NCBI RefSeq assembly: GCF_017963645.1
Contig: NZ_JAGMWN010000005.1
Location: 1-64,000, forward strand
DNA length: 64,000 nucleotides
Source of the DNA: Marivibrio halodurans
Lineage (GTDB): Bacteria > Pseudomonadota > Alphaproteobacteria > UBA8366 > Aestuariispiraceae
Direction: 5' to 3'
The notes beneath the pieces are model-generated. The model ran no database searches. It saw only the letters and a program-made list of their open reading frames with translations, and was not told the origin of the DNA. This document shows, in pieces, positions 1 to 9,492 of the stretch. A program made the position numbers and the translations under genes. Positions within the stretch are counted from its first letter, which is position 1; every line of letters begins with the position of its first letter.

Positions 1-39
1 AACCAGCCCCGAAATACCGAACAGCATCGCCGCCCGCAT
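1..39 (-). CDS. possible 5' end of a gene leaving the window at left
   Basis: An ATG on the minus strand at 39 opens a frame that reads MRAAMLFGISGLV and continues past base 1. A purine-rich GGAAGG lies just upstream, but only three bases from this ATG; a second in-frame ATG is at 27. The start is hydrophobic, as in a membrane protein, but 13 codons cannot identify a family. Uncertain. Confidence 0.3.
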   Translation of the reverse strand, partial: MRAAMLFGISGLV

Positions 40-397
40 ATCCCTTCCGAATTCTTAACAATGTCCGATAAAGCGAGATAACCCCAAGACACCCGAGGAT
101 GCCGACCGGAATTCTCCCGCACCCATGAAACCGGGACCGAAAAGCCCCTACGCCGAACCGATTCGGAACCGGCGCAAGAGTTGATCCTACTCTCATGAGT
201 GAGCCGCTTCAAGTATCAGTCGATACCAGCGACCGTGACGGTGGGCGGTTCCGAACGCTTCGTTTCGGCGCCCCGCCGTCCGTGGATCGGGGATATAAGG
301 GTCACCGCCGGGCGAGGCAAGGATAAATTTCGAAGCGGTCGAGAATTTTTTCCAAGCGCTGGCATGCCGGCCTATCCGACCCCCGGTCCACGCCGCC
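40..397. other. gene-free stretch at left edge
   Basis: No reading frame here looks like a protein. The first part is less GC-rich than the rest and probably carries the promoter of the leftward gene that starts near 39. Nothing else recognisable. Confidence 0.4.
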
Positions 398-835
398 TCA
401 CCAGAGGCCCCGAGCCTTGAGCTCCGCCGTGAGATCGGGCGGCAAGCCCCCTTCGGCCCCATGGGAGACGATATCGGGCGGCGCCTCACCCGGCGTCAGG
501 TATCGCCATCCCTGGAACGGCCGATGCGGCCAGGGTTCCGTCGGCACGAGATCCGCGTCGAGCAGGATTCGGCAAAGGGGTTTCTCGTCCGGGTCCTCGG
601 GGTTCTCCCGCGGAGCGGCCTCGAAGCCGAGCACACGTTGACGCGCGGCCATCTGGCCCCGGATGATCCAATAGAGCGATCCGCCACCATCCAGAATTTC
701 CTGCTGACGGCGCGGCCAGTTCCGAGTTGCGTGCCACAGATGAGCGCCGGGAACGGCGAGGCGGCGCTTTTGCCACGCCTTCAGATCCTCCAGCCGATCC
801 ACGCCGACGCAGAGTTTGCGTAAATGAAGCACCAT
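398..835 (-). CDS. DUF1489 family protein
   Basis: A 145-residue protein whose start MVLHLRKLCVGVDRLEDL and following GxxLYWIIRG and CRILLDADLVPTEPWP segments match the alphaproteobacterial DUF1489 family. No function is established for the family. The reading frame can be extended 18 codons upstream, but that extension is Arg/Ala rich and homologues as I know them begin at the VLHL(I/R)KL segment, so the internal ATG at 835 was chosen. It is the last gene of the minus-strand series, 46 bases beyond the response-regulator gene. No signal peptide or membrane segment; probably cytoplasmic. Confidence 0.8.
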   Translation of the reverse strand: MVLHLRKLCVGVDRLEDLKAWQKRRLAVPGAHLWHATRNWPRRQQEILDGGGSLYWIIRGQMAARQRVLGFEAAPRENPEDPDEKPLCRILLDADLVPTEPWPHRPFQGWRYLTPGEAPPDIVSHGAEGGLPPDLTAELKARGLW

Positions 836-881
836 GCCATGTCCGTTAAGTTGTAAGTTGCCGCGCGCCGCCCGCGCGTTT

Positions 882-1415
882 TCAAACATCCAGATAATCG
901 GGTCGTCCCGGATAGCGCGCTCCTTTTATCGGGGTCCCGCGCCGACGTTCCGGACCGGCGAAGGACATCTGGCGTCGCCGCCGATCCGGTCCGAAGAAGC
1001 CCGGTGCGCGAACATAGGGTCTCGGATACTCGATCACCGCGGTTATGTGATGATAGAGCCCCCGCGCGGACAGGGGTTTCGAGATCAGTTCCGTCACGCC
1101 CGCGTCGCGCGCCTCGATAACGCGTTCCCGCTCCGTATAACCCGTCATCATGATCACCGGCAAATAGGGGTTCGGGCTCGTCCGCTCGGTTCGCAATAGG
1201 CGGGTGAAGGTGACGCCATCCATAGGTGCCATCAGGTAATCGACCAAGGCGATGTCGAAATCGGCGCTTTCCAGCACCCGGAAAGCGCCATGCCCCTCGC
1301 TCGCATCGGCGATTCGCTTGACGCCAAAAGCCTGCAACATCTGTCGGACGAGATGACGCATGGGGACGTTATCCTCGACCACCAGAAAACCCAGCTTGCC
1401 GAGATCATATGCCAT
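882..1415 (-). CDS. single-domain response regulator (CheY-like)
   Basis: 177 residues. Residues 8-125 form a receiver domain: acidic pocket E14-D15, phospho-acceptor D59 in the segment ALVDYLMAPMDG, the conserved Thr/Ser switch region VIMMTGYT at 87-94, and Lys113 in ISKPLS. No DNA-binding or enzymatic output domain follows; the C-terminal 50 residues are basic and contain two GPxRRR-type repeats (GPDRRRR and GPERRRG), a tail seen in several alphaproteobacterial stand-alone receivers. It therefore probably signals by protein contact. No histidine kinase is adjacent. It lies 133 bases downstream of the HMG-CoA lyase gene, a gap large enough for its own promoter. Confidence 0.85.
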   Translation of the reverse strand: MAYDLGKLGFLVVEDNVPMRHLVRQMLQAFGVKRIADASEGHGAFRVLESADFDIALVDYLMAPMDGVTFTRLLRTERTSPNPYLPVIMMTGYTERERVIEARDAGVTELISKPLSARGLYHHITAVIEYPRPYVRAPGFFGPDRRRRQMSFAGPERRRGTPIKGARYPGRPDYLDV

Positions 1416-1548
1416 GCCGAATCACCGCGTGCGAGCCGTGACGGCCCGGCGCGACGCCCTCCTGCCCGCGATCGTCCCAGCGACCGCCCCGACATCCGTC
1501 CTAACCCGGCCCTCGTCCGGGCGCAACCGCCTCAACCGGGCGGTACCC

Positions 1549-2454
1549 TCATAAAGCCCGCGAGGCGAGTGCCCGAGCGACGCGGGAGGCCGGTTCCCGT
1601 TCCAAGCGGTCGGAAATGAAACGGGAAGCAACCATCAATCGGTCGAGATCGACGCCGGTATCGATTCCGGAGCGACCCAGGCTATAGACGACATCCTCGC
1701 TGGCGACATTGCCGCTCGCCCCCTTGGCATAGGGACAGCCCCCCAGGCCCGCGACCGAACAATCGAAGGTGCGTACCCCATGATCGTACGCCGCCCAGAT
1801 ATTGGCCAGCGCCTGACCGTACGTATCATGGAAATGCCCGGCGAGCGCCGCGACCGGCACGACGGCGGCGACGGCATCCAGCATCGACGCCGTCTCACGC
1901 GGGGTGCCGGTCCCGATCGTATCGCCGAGGGATATCTCATAGCAGCCCATCGCGCGCAGGGCGGCGGCCACCTCCGCGACCGCGGCGGGGTCGATCCGCC
2001 CCTCATAGGGGCAGCCGAGAACGCAGGAGATATAGCCACGTACGCGTACGCCCCGATCCGCGGCGGCTTCGCAAACCGGTCGAAATCGGTCGAGCGACTC
2101 GGCGATCGAGCAATTGATGTTGCGCCGGGAGAAACTCTCCGAGGCGGCGCCGAAGATCGCGACCTCCTCCGCGCCGACGGCCATCGCGGCCTCGAACCCC
2201 TTCAGGTTCGGTGTCAACACGGGATAGGCGACGCCGGGCACCCGGTCGATGCCACGATAGACATCGGCCGAATCCGCCATCTGGGGCACCCATTTGGGGG
2301 AGACGAAGCTTCCCGCCTCGACCGCCGCGAAACCGGCCGCGGCCAGCCGGTCGATCAACGCGATCTTCGTTTCGGTGGAAACCTCCACCTTTTCGTTCTG
2401 CAAGCCATCGCGCGGCCCCACCTCCACCAAGCGTACGCGATCCTCATCCGCCAT
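1549..2454 (-). CDS. liuE: hydroxymethylglutaryl-CoA lyase
   Basis: Cleaves 3-hydroxy-3-methylglutaryl-CoA to acetyl-CoA and acetoacetate, the last step of leucine degradation. The 301-residue TIM-barrel shows the family landmarks: [11 protein letters not shown] near the N-terminus (catalytic Arg15, Asp16), the metal-binding HFHD with His207 and His209, and the active-site loop [14 protein letters not shown] with catalytic Cys240. Full length. It starts 22 bases after the carboxylase alpha-subunit gene and is the last gene of the leucine cluster, so it should be co-transcribed from the LiuR-controlled promoter near 16,850. Homocitrate or citramalate synthases share the fold but lack the GGCP loop. 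Confidence 0.95.
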   Translation of the reverse strand: MADEDRVRLVEVGPRDGLQNEKVEVSTETKIALIDRLAAAGFAAVEAGSFVSPKWVPQMADSADVYRGIDRVPGVAYPVLTPNLKGFEAAMAVGAEEVAIFGAASESFSRRNINCSIAESLDRFRPVCEAAADRGVRVRGYISCVLGCPYEGRIDPAAVAEVAAALRAMGCYEISLGDTIGTGTPRETASMLDAVAAVVPVAALAGHFHDTYGQALANIWAAYDHGVRTFDCSVAGLGGCPYAKGASGNVASEDVVYSLGRSGIDTGVDLDRLMVASRFISDRLEREPASRVARALASRAL

Positions 2455-2476
2455 GGTCCTGCTCCTCTTCGGGGCG

Positions 2477-4495
2477 TCAGCCGTCCTCGAAGGTTATCAG
2501 CGCCTCACCATCCGCCACCGACTCCCCAACGGCGAAGCGGACCGCCGCGATGGTGCCGTCCTTTGGCGCGCGAATCGTATGCTCCATCTTCATCGCCTCC
2601 AGCACCATCAGGGCGGCGCCGGCCGAAACGGCCTCCCCCGCCGCGACATGAACGGCCGTCACCTTGCCGGGCATGGGGGCGACCAGCTTGCCGTCGTCGG
2701 TCTCGTCGATCCCTGCGGCGGCGAGCCGATCGATCCGATGAATGCGATGGGTTTCCGCGCCGTCGACAACGGTGACGCTCTCCATCCCCACGGCGACGAA
2801 GACGGTGCGCTTGATGCCATCCAACTCGACCGCGAGGCGCCCGTCGGGCCGGCGTTCCGCGCGTGCCTCCATCGTCCCGCCGGGGAGGTCCAGCGAATAG
2901 GACCCGTCCGCCCGGTAGCGGCACCGCACCCGCACCTCGCCCGCGCCGGTGTCGTAATGGAGATCGTTGAAGCTCGTATCGTTGAGCCGCCACCCGGTCG
3001 AAAGCGCCCAGGGCGACCAGGGGTCGCCGCCCGCCGCCGCCGCGCGGCCCGAAGCCTCCGCCCGTCCCACGATCTCGCCGAGCGCGGCGAGCGCCAGCGC
3101 GACCTCCGGCACCGCCGCCCCGGCCGGGTGAATGAGGTCGTCCGCATGTTTCTCGATGAAACCGGTATCGAGGCGCGCGGCCGCGAAGGCCGGATGCCGG
3201 ACGAGACGCGACAGGAATTCCCGGTTGGTGACGAGGCCCGAGACCTCCGTCGCCTCCAACGCGTCGGCCAGACGGGCCAGCGCCCGGTCCCGGTCCGCGC
3301 CGTGGGCGATCAGCTTGGCGATCATCGGATCGTAGTGAACCGTCACCGAATCCCCCTCGACGACGCCGCTGTCGATGCGCAGGCCGGGCCGCCCTTCCGG
3401 GAAGCGCAACCGGTCGAGGCGGCCGGTCGCGGGCAGGAAGCCGCCATCCGCGTCCTCGGCATAGAGCCTCGCCTCGACCGCGTGGCCGGTGACGGATATC
3501 GCCTCCTGGCGAAGCGGCAGCGGGTCCCCGGCGGCCACGCGCAATTGCCATTCCACGAGATCCTGGCCGGTGATGGCCTCCGTCACCGGATGTTCCACCT
3601 GCAGGCGGGTGTTCATCTCCATGAAGAAGAAGTCGGCGGGCGCGCCGTCCTCCGCCGTCTCGGCGATGAATTCCACCGTGCCGGCGCCGCGATAGCCGAT
3701 GGCGCGGGCGGCATCCGTCGCGGCCTTGCCCATCGCGGCGCGAAGGCTGTCGGGCATGAAGGGCGCCGGCGCCTCCTCGATCACCTTCTGATGGCGCCGC
3801 TGGACGGAGCAATCGCGTTCGAAAAGATGCACCGCATTGCCGTGCGCGTCGGCGAAGACCTGCATCTCGATATGACGCGGGCGGGTGACGAAGCGCTCGA
3901 TCAGCACATGCTCGTCGCCGAAGCTCGCCGCCGCCTCGCGTTTGCACCCGGCGAGCGCGTCGGCGAATTCCGCCGATCCGTCGACACGCCGCATGCCCTT
4001 GCCGCCGCCGCCGGCCGATGCCTTGATGAGAAGGGGATAGCCGATCTTCTCCGCCTCGGCGGCGAGGAAATCCGGGTCCTGTTCCTGGCCGTGATAGCCG
4101 GGGACGAGGGGCACGCCCGCCTCCGCCATCAGCGCCTTCGCCTGTGATTTCGATCCCATGGCCCGGATCGCGTCCGCCGGCGGGCCGATGAAGGCGATCC
4201 CCGCCGCCTCCAGCGCATCGGCGAAATGCGCATTCTCCGACAGGAAACCATAGCCGGGATGAACGGCCTGGACGCCGGTTCGCCGGCATGCCTCCACCAG
4301 CCGGTCGATCAGCAGATAACTCTCCCGCGCCGGGGCGGGGCCGAGGCGCACGGCCTCGTTCGCCATGCGGACATGCGGTGCCTGCGCATCCGCGTCGGAG
4401 AAGACGGCGACCGTGCCGATCCCCAAACGCTTCGCCGTGCGGATGACGCGGCAGGCGATCTCGCCCCGATTGGCGATCAGGATTCTATCGAACAC
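2477..4495 (-). CDS. liuD: methylcrotonyl-CoA carboxylase, biotin-carrying alpha subunit
   Basis: ATP-dependent carboxylation of biotin for conversion of 3-methylcrotonyl-CoA to 3-methylglutaconyl-CoA. The 672-residue protein has the biotin carboxylase N-terminus ([20 protein letters not shown]), the ATP-grasp with a Gly-rich [12 protein letters not shown] loop, [14 protein letters not shown], and a C-terminal biotinyl domain with VLEAMKMEH, where Lys636 is the biotinylation site. The GTG at 4495 was chosen because a GGGAGG ribosome site stands six bases ahead and homologues start at this point; an upstream ATG would add 22 atypical residues. It overlaps the AIG2-like gene by 11 bases, suggesting translational coupling. 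Its neighbours (LiuA, B, C, E) make 3-methylcrotonyl-CoA the likely substrate rather than propionyl- or geranyl-CoA. Confidence 0.94.
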   Translation of the reverse strand: MFDRILIANRGEIACRVIRTAKRLGIGTVAVFSDADAQAPHVRMANEAVRLGPAPARESYLLIDRLVEACRRTGVQAVHPGYGFLSENAHFADALEAAGIAFIGPPADAIRAMGSKSQAKALMAEAGVPLVPGYHGQEQDPDFLAAEAEKIGYPLLIKASAGGGGKGMRRVDGSAEFADALAGCKREAAASFGDEHVLIERFVTRPRHIEMQVFADAHGNAVHLFERDCSVQRRHQKVIEEAPAPFMPDSLRAAMGKAATDAARAIGYRGAGTVEFIAETAEDGAPADFFFMEMNTRLQVEHPVTEAITGQDLVEWQLRVAAGDPLPLRQEAISVTGHAVEARLYAEDADGGFLPATGRLDRLRFPEGRPGLRIDSGVVEGDSVTVHYDPMIAKLIAHGADRDRALARLADALEATEVSGLVTNREFLSRLVRHPAFAAARLDTGFIEKHADDLIHPAGAAVPEVALALAALGEIVGRAEASGRAAAAGGDPWSPWALSTGWRLNDTSFNDLHYDTGAGEVRVRCRYRADGSYSLDLPGGTMEARAERRPDGRLAVELDGIKRTVFVAVGMESVTVVDGAETHRIHRIDRLAAAGIDETDDGKLVAPMPGKVTAVHVAAGEAVSAGAALMVLEAMKMEHTIRAPKDGTIAAVRFAVGESVADGEALITFEDG

Positions 4496-5096
4496 GACGC
4501 ACCTCCCGTTTCGCCGCATGCTCCTCATTACCGGCCCCGGCCACGAGGCGCGGATCGTCATCCGCCAGGTCCGGCATAAGCGACATCCAGGCCCGAAGAT
4601 CCGTCAACGCATGGTCATAGTGCGAGGCTCGCCAGTTCTCGAACGACCAGGGTTCGAAATCGACCATGCCGAAGACGGCGCGGATACGCTCCACATCCGG
4701 CACGAAGGCCTCCGCCACCCGCCCGTCGGCCAGCGGGAAATGCTCCAGCCTATATTCGTCCCATTCATACCAGGCGATGCAGGCATGCTCCTCCACGCCC
4801 AGATCATGAACCAACAGGCATTCGACCGCCCCGCCCGGTTCCGGAAAGATGCCGGGATAGCCCGCATGGGTCATGATCCGGCCCAGCTTGTGGTCGGGCA
4901 CGGTGACACGCTCCACCCGCCGTTCGGCGAGCGGACGACCCGTCACCAGTTCGAACACGCGCGCGTCCCGCAAACTGCCGTAGAACAGCTTCGGCAGGCC
5001 GTGCGTGAAGACCGCACGATCGAGGAAGGTGCGGTCCGAGCCCTCCGCCCCGTTCGGGTAATATTCGCGGATCGTCTCCCAGCTCAGTTCAGCCAT
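4485..5096 (-). CDS. AIG2/gamma-glutamylcyclotransferase-like protein
   Basis: 203 residues with the family's FYGSLR motif (LPKLFYGSLRDARVFELVTG) near residues 34-53 and a later acidic segment IAWYEWDEYRLEHF that could supply the catalytic Glu of the fold. Related proteins are gamma-glutamylamine or gamma-glutamyl cyclotransferases, but many bacterial members are uncharacterised. It overlaps the hydratase gene upstream by 13 bases and the carboxylase alpha gene downstream by 11, so it is locked inside the leucine operon although no step of leucine degradation needs it. The C-terminal 30 residues are polar and look like a family-specific tail. Function in this pathway is unknown. Confidence 0.75.
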   Translation of the reverse strand: MAELSWETIREYYPNGAEGSDRTFLDRAVFTHGLPKLFYGSLRDARVFELVTGRPLAERRVERVTVPDHKLGRIMTHAGYPGIFPEPGGAVECLLVHDLGVEEHACIAWYEWDEYRLEHFPLADGRVAEAFVPDVERIRAVFGMVDFEPWSFENWRASHYDHALTDLRAWMSLMPDLADDDPRLVAGAGNEEHAAKREVRRVR

Positions 5097-5878
5097 GCCG
5101 GTTTCCTCTTCTCCAGGAACGCATTCACCCCCTCCTTGCCCTCGTCGGAGGCGCGCACGCGCGCGATCCGCTCGGCCGTGTCCTCGATCACCGATGCGCT
5201 CAATGGCCGGTCGACGGCAAAGATCAGGTCCTTCGCCTCCGCCGACGCCATGGGTCCGGCGGTGAGCGCCGCGTCGATTGCGACCTGCCCGGCCTCGACC
5301 AGCGCCGCCTCGTCCGCCACGACCTCATGCAGCAGGCCGAGGCGATGCGCCTCCCCGGCGGAAAACCGCTCCCCCGTCAGGAAATAGCGGCGCGCGGCCC
5401 GCTGCCCCATTGCCTTCACCACATAGGGGCTGATCGCCGCCGGAATAAGGCCGAGCTTCACCTCCGAGAGCGCGAAGCTCGCGCGGTCCGTGCCGATCGC
5501 GATATCGCAGCAGGAGACGAGCCCGACCCCGCCCCCGAAGGCCGCCCCCTGAACCAGTCCGATCAAGGGCTTGGGCAGGGAATTCATGACATCGAGCAAT
5601 CCGGCGAGCGCCATGGCGTCCGCCTTGTTCTCGGCCGCGTCATAGCCCGCCATGCGCTTCATCCAGTTGAGGTCCGCGCCGGCGGAAAAGCTCCTGCCCT
5701 CGCTCTCCAGCACCACGACGCGGATATCGCCCTCGGCGCCGAGGGCGGCGAAGGCATCCGTCAGGCCCCGAATCAACCCGTCGTCGAAAGCGTTGTGCTT
5801 GTCCGGGTTGGTCAGACGAACGCGCGCGACGGGTCCGTCGCGCAGGACGGTGAATTTCCGGCTTTCGGTCTCGGTCAC
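5084..5878 (-). CDS. liuC: methylglutaconyl-CoA hydratase (enoyl-CoA hydratase family)
   Basis: 264-residue crotonase-fold enzyme that hydrates 3-methylglutaconyl-CoA to HMG-CoA. Oxyanion-hole segments are visible as SAGADLNWMKRMAGY near residue 68 and GAAFGGGVGLVSCCDIAI near residue 112. The SAGADLNWM form is typical of the LiuC/AtuE branch rather than general fatty-acid hydratases, and the genes on both sides encode the preceding enzyme of the pathway. It starts 36 bases after the carboxylase beta gene and its 3' end overlaps the AIG2-like gene by 13 bases. Specificity is inferred from context. Confidence 0.9.
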   Translation of the reverse strand: MTETESRKFTVLRDGPVARVRLTNPDKHNAFDDGLIRGLTDAFAALGAEGDIRVVVLESEGRSFSAGADLNWMKRMAGYDAAENKADAMALAGLLDVMNSLPKPLIGLVQGAAFGGGVGLVSCCDIAIGTDRASFALSEVKLGLIPAAISPYVVKAMGQRAARRYFLTGERFSAGEAHRLGLLHEVVADEAALVEAGQVAIDAALTAGPMASAEAKDLIFAVDRPLSASVIEDTAERIARVRASDEGKEGVNAFLEKRKPAWLN

Positions 5879-5914
5879 GCGTGACCCTCCTTCCGGTTCG
5901 GCGGCATTGCCCCA

Positions 5915-7522
5915 TTACATCCTGAAGAGCCCGAAGCGCGTCGGCTCTATCGGGCGGTTCATCGCCGCGGACAGACCGAGGCCGAGCACCATGCGCGTAT
6001 CCTTCGGGTCGATCACCCCGTCGTCCCACAGACGCGCGGTCGCGTAATAGGGGTGCCCCTGCTCCTCATACTGCTGGCGGATCGGGTTCATGAAAGACTG
6101 CTTGTCGGCGTCGCTCCATTCCTCGCCCTTGGCCTTCATGCCGTCCTCGCGCACGGTGGCCAGCACATTGGCCGCCTGTTCCCCGCCCATGACGGAGATG
6201 CGCGCGTTCGGCCACAGCCACAGGAAGCGCGGGTCATAGGCCCGCCCGCACATGCCGTAGTTCCCGGCCCCGAAGCTGCCGCCCAGGATGACGGTGAATT
6301 TCGGCACGGCCGTGGTCGCGACGGCGGTAACGAGCTTCGCCCCGTCCTTGGCGATGCCCCCCTGCTCGTATTTCGAGCCCACCATGAAGCCGGTGATGTT
6401 CTGCAGGAAGACGAGCGGTATGCCACGCTGGGAACAGAGTTCCACGAAATGCGCGCCCTTCAACGCCGATTCGGAGAAGAGGATACCGTTGTTCGCGACG
6501 ATCCCCACCGGATAGCCCCACAGCCGCGCGAACCCACAGACGAGCGTGGTGCCGTAGAGTTGCTTGAACTCGTCGAATTCCGATCCGTCGACAATGCGCG
6601 CGATCACCTCGCGCACGTCATAGGGTTTCTTGAGGTCGCTCGGCACGATGCCGTATAGCTCATCCGGGTCGAAGGCCGGTTCCTTCGGTTCCGTCACCGT
6701 GACGGACGGAGTCTTCGTGCGGTTCAGGTTACCGACGATCCGACGGGCGATGGAAATCGCATGATGGTCGTCCTGGGCATAATGGTCGGTGACGCCGGAG
6801 ACCCGGCTATGCACGTCCGCGCCGCCCAGATCCTCGGCCGAGACCTCCTCCCCCGTCGCCGCCTTCACCAGCGGCGGACCGCCGAGGAAGATGGTGCCCT
6901 GCTCCTTCACGATGATGCTTTCGTCCGACATGGCGGGGACATAGGCGCCGCCCGCGGTGCAGGACCCCATGACGATCGCGATCTGCGGAATGCCCTTGGC
7001 CGACATGTTGGCCTGATTGAAGAAGATGCGGCCGAAATGATCGCGGTCGGGAAAGACCTCGTCCTGGTTCGGCAGGTTGGCGCCCCCGCTATCCACCAGA
7101 TAGAGGCAGGGCAGATTGTTCCGCTCCGCCACTTCCTGCGCGCGCAGATGCTTCTTCACAGTCAGCGGATAATAGGTGCCGCCCTTCACCGTCGCGTCAT
7201 TGACGACGATCACGCATTCGCGCCCACTGACCCGCCCGACGCCGGTGATGATGCCCGCCGCCGGCACGTCGTCCGCATAGACGCCGTACGCGGCCAGTTG
7301 GCTCAACTCCAGGAAAGGCGAGCCCGGATCGAGCAGAGCGCGAATGCGATCGCGCGGCAGCAGCTTGCCACGATCGACATGGCGCTGGCGGGCGCGTTCC
7401 CCCCCGCCCTGCTTCGCCGCACGTACTTTCTCCGCGAGGTCGTCGACGAGGGCGGTCATCGCCGCGCGGTTCGCCTCCGCCTCGGGCGTGCGGGGATCGT
7501 ACTGGGACTTAAGCCGGGTCAT
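5915..7522 (-). CDS. liuB: methylcrotonyl-CoA carboxylase, carboxyltransferase beta subunit
   Basis: 535 residues, the usual length for this subunit. It transfers the carboxyl group from biotin to 3-methylcrotonyl-CoA. Both carboxyltransferase halves are present: the N-terminal half with [18 protein letters not shown] and [20 protein letters not shown], and the C-terminal half with the [19 protein letters not shown] acyl-CoA loop and [10 protein letters not shown]. The [11 protein letters not shown] segment distinguishes MCC beta from propionyl-CoA carboxylase beta. It forms the holoenzyme with the alpha subunit encoded three genes downstream. It starts 45 bases after the asnB-like gene, which separates it from the first half of the leucine cluster. 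Confidence 0.95.
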   Translation of the reverse strand: MTRLKSQYDPRTPEAEANRAAMTALVDDLAEKVRAAKQGGGERARQRHVDRGKLLPRDRIRALLDPGSPFLELSQLAAYGVYADDVPAAGIITGVGRVSGRECVIVVNDATVKGGTYYPLTVKKHLRAQEVAERNNLPCLYLVDSGGANLPNQDEVFPDRDHFGRIFFNQANMSAKGIPQIAIVMGSCTAGGAYVPAMSDESIIVKEQGTIFLGGPPLVKAATGEEVSAEDLGGADVHSRVSGVTDHYAQDDHHAISIARRIVGNLNRTKTPSVTVTEPKEPAFDPDELYGIVPSDLKKPYDVREVIARIVDGSEFDEFKQLYGTTLVCGFARLWGYPVGIVANNGILFSESALKGAHFVELCSQRGIPLVFLQNITGFMVGSKYEQGGIAKDGAKLVTAVATTAVPKFTVILGGSFGAGNYGMCGRAYDPRFLWLWPNARISVMGGEQAANVLATVREDGMKAKGEEWSDADKQSFMNPIRQQYEEQGHPYYATARLWDDGVIDPKDTRMVLGLGLSAAMNRPIEPTRFGLFRM

Positions 7523-7567
7523 GGTCGCTCATGTCCTTCTCTCGGAGGCTCGCGTGGGGCCTGCTAA

Positions 7568-9487
7568 CTAAACCCCCCAATGCTGGCGCCAACTCTGCAG
7601 CATCAGCACGGTCCAAAGTTCATTATGCCAGTTGCGTTGCCGTTTCAGATGTTCCTCCCAGACGGCGCGCACGGGCTCGGGATCGATCAGGCCGTCCGCC
7701 GCGAGACTGTCGCTGGCGATCAGGCTTTGCGCCCAGTCGCGCAAGGGACCGCGCAGCCAGTCGGCCATCGGCGGCTCGAACCCGCGCTTCGGACGGTCGA
7801 TCAGTTGCTTGGGCACACGGCGGTCGAGCACCTGGCGCAGCACCCATTTGCCCGTGCCGTCCTTCCATTTATGCTCACTGCCCAGGCTCCAGGCGAAACG
7901 CACGATATCCCGGTCCAGAAGCGGCGCGCGCGCCTCCAGCGAGGCCGCCATGCTGGCGCGGTCGATCTTCACCAGCAACTGGTCGGGCAGATAGGTCACG
8001 GCGTCGGCCAGCATCAACCGCTGCAGGTCATCATCCAGCGCCGCCCGCCGCGCGCCCGGCGCGAAATAGCCATCGGTCGGCAGCGCCGCCGGGCGATCCC
8101 AGATGCGCCAGCGGCTCATCTTCAATTCATAGAGCCGCTCCAGCGAAGGGGCCGAGCGTTCGCTCAACCGGCGCCAGAGTTTGTCGCCGAAGCGGCCGGG
8201 CTTGCCCACCCCGCTGGAGATCAGGTTGAGCGGCCCGAAGGGCACCAGCTTCAGCATATTGGCGGATATCGGGCTATCGCGCCGCCACTGCGCCACCGTC
8301 TCCCAATAGCGTGGATAGCCGCAAAACAACTCGTCACCACCATCGCCGCTCAACGCCGTCGTCACATGGGCGCGGGTCAGCATCGCCAGCATCATGGTCG
8401 GCAGCGCGCTGATATCCGCGAAGGGCTCGTCATAAACGCGCGGCAATTGCGGCACCAGTTCGACCGTACGCGCCGGATCGACATAAAGCTCCGTATGCTC
8501 CGTCCCGAGATGGCGGGCGACCTCGCGGGCGAAGGGGGCCTCGTCATAGCGCTTGTCGGTGAAGCCTATGGAGAAGCTGCGCACCGGCCGGTCGGATAAT
8601 TCCTGCATAAGGGCGGTGACGGCGGAACTATCGATCCCGCCCGACAGGAACGCGCCGAGCGGTACGTCCGCCACCATGCGCCGGCCGATGGACCGCTTCA
8701 TCAGATGTTCCAGCCGGTCGACGGCCGCGCCCGCGCCGCCCTCGAACGGGGGGGCGCCTTCCGCCTCCGCGATCGGGTCCCAGAAGGCCCCGCGCGTGGC
8801 CGACGCCTCGCCGCCGCGATCATCGCCATCAAGGGACAGGGTCACCGTGCCGCCCGGTGGCAGCTTCTCGATCCCGGCGAAAATCGACCGCGGCGCGGGC
8901 ACATAGCCGTATCGCATGAAACCCGCGACCGCCTCCGGCGCGATGGCGCCCCGGAAATCCGGATGGGCCGCGACTGCCTTCAACTCACTTCCGAAAAGGA
9001 AAAGATCGCCGTGCCAACCGAAATAAAGCGGCTTCTCCCCCATCGCGTCGCGGGCGAGGGTCAGCGTCCGTGTCTCCGCATCCCAAAGCGCGAAGGCGAA
9101 CATCCCGTCGAACCGGGCAAGCGCCGCGTCGAGGCCCCACCGCGCGACCGCGGCCAGCAGCACCTCCGTATCCGAGCGGCCATGCCAGCCACCGACGCCC
9201 TCCCCCTCCAACTGGCGGCGGAGGTCCTGGAAATTATAGATCTCGCCATTGAAGACGATGGTATAGCGCCCGCCCGCGCCGGTCATGGGCTGCGCGCCCT
9301 CGGGGCTCAAATCCTGGATCGCCAACCGTCGGAATCCGAGGGCAAGGCCAAGTTCCGGCGCCACCCACTGCCCCGCGTCGTCCGGGCCGCGATGGGTCAA
9401 CGCATCGGCCATGCCGGTTACCTCGGCGATCAGGCGATCGCGCGGACGCCCTCTCTTCCGGTCGATGAAGCCGGCGATTCCGCACAT
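7568..9487 (-). CDS. asnB: asparagine synthase (glutamine-hydrolysing), AsnB type
   Basis: 639 residues, beginning exactly at MCGIAGF, so the catalytic N-terminal Cys2 of the class II glutamine amidotransferase is exposed after Met removal. The amidotransferase domain (about 1-200) carries HRGPDDAG and FNGEIYNF; the synthetase domain (about 240-620) carries the pyrophosphate loop LSGGIDSSAVTALM and ALSGDGGDELFCGY. This long form is common in polysaccharide loci, where it may amidate sugars or peptides instead of making free asparagine. It follows the glycosyltransferase gene by five bases. The pair sits in the middle of the leucine-degradation cluster, which is unusual. The frame remains open far upstream, but that is antisense to the glycosyltransferase and was rejected. 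Confidence 0.9.
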   Translation of the reverse strand: MCGIAGFIDRKRGRPRDRLIAEVTGMADALTHRGPDDAGQWVAPELGLALGFRRLAIQDLSPEGAQPMTGAGGRYTIVFNGEIYNFQDLRRQLEGEGVGGWHGRSDTEVLLAAVARWGLDAALARFDGMFAFALWDAETRTLTLARDAMGEKPLYFGWHGDLFLFGSELKAVAAHPDFRGAIAPEAVAGFMRYGYVPAPRSIFAGIEKLPPGGTVTLSLDGDDRGGEASATRGAFWDPIAEAEGAPPFEGGAGAAVDRLEHLMKRSIGRRMVADVPLGAFLSGGIDSSAVTALMQELSDRPVRSFSIGFTDKRYDEAPFAREVARHLGTEHTELYVDPARTVELVPQLPRVYDEPFADISALPTMMLAMLTRAHVTTALSGDGGDELFCGYPRYWETVAQWRRDSPISANMLKLVPFGPLNLISSGVGKPGRFGDKLWRRLSERSAPSLERLYELKMSRWRIWDRPAALPTDGYFAPGARRAALDDDLQRLMLADAVTYLPDQLLVKIDRASMAASLEARAPLLDRDIVRFAWSLGSEHKWKDGTGKWVLRQVLDRRVPKQLIDRPKRGFEPPMADWLRGPLRDWAQSLIASDSLAADGLIDPEPVRAVWEEHLKRQRNWHNELWTVLMLQSWRQHWGV

Positions 9488-9492
9488 CGCGC

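Noticed and set aside
2294-4147. 617-codon plus-strand frame opposite liuD
   Set aside because: Exactly antisense to a fully conserved carboxylase subunit; composition rich in Arg, Gly, His and Asp as in high-GC shadow frames.
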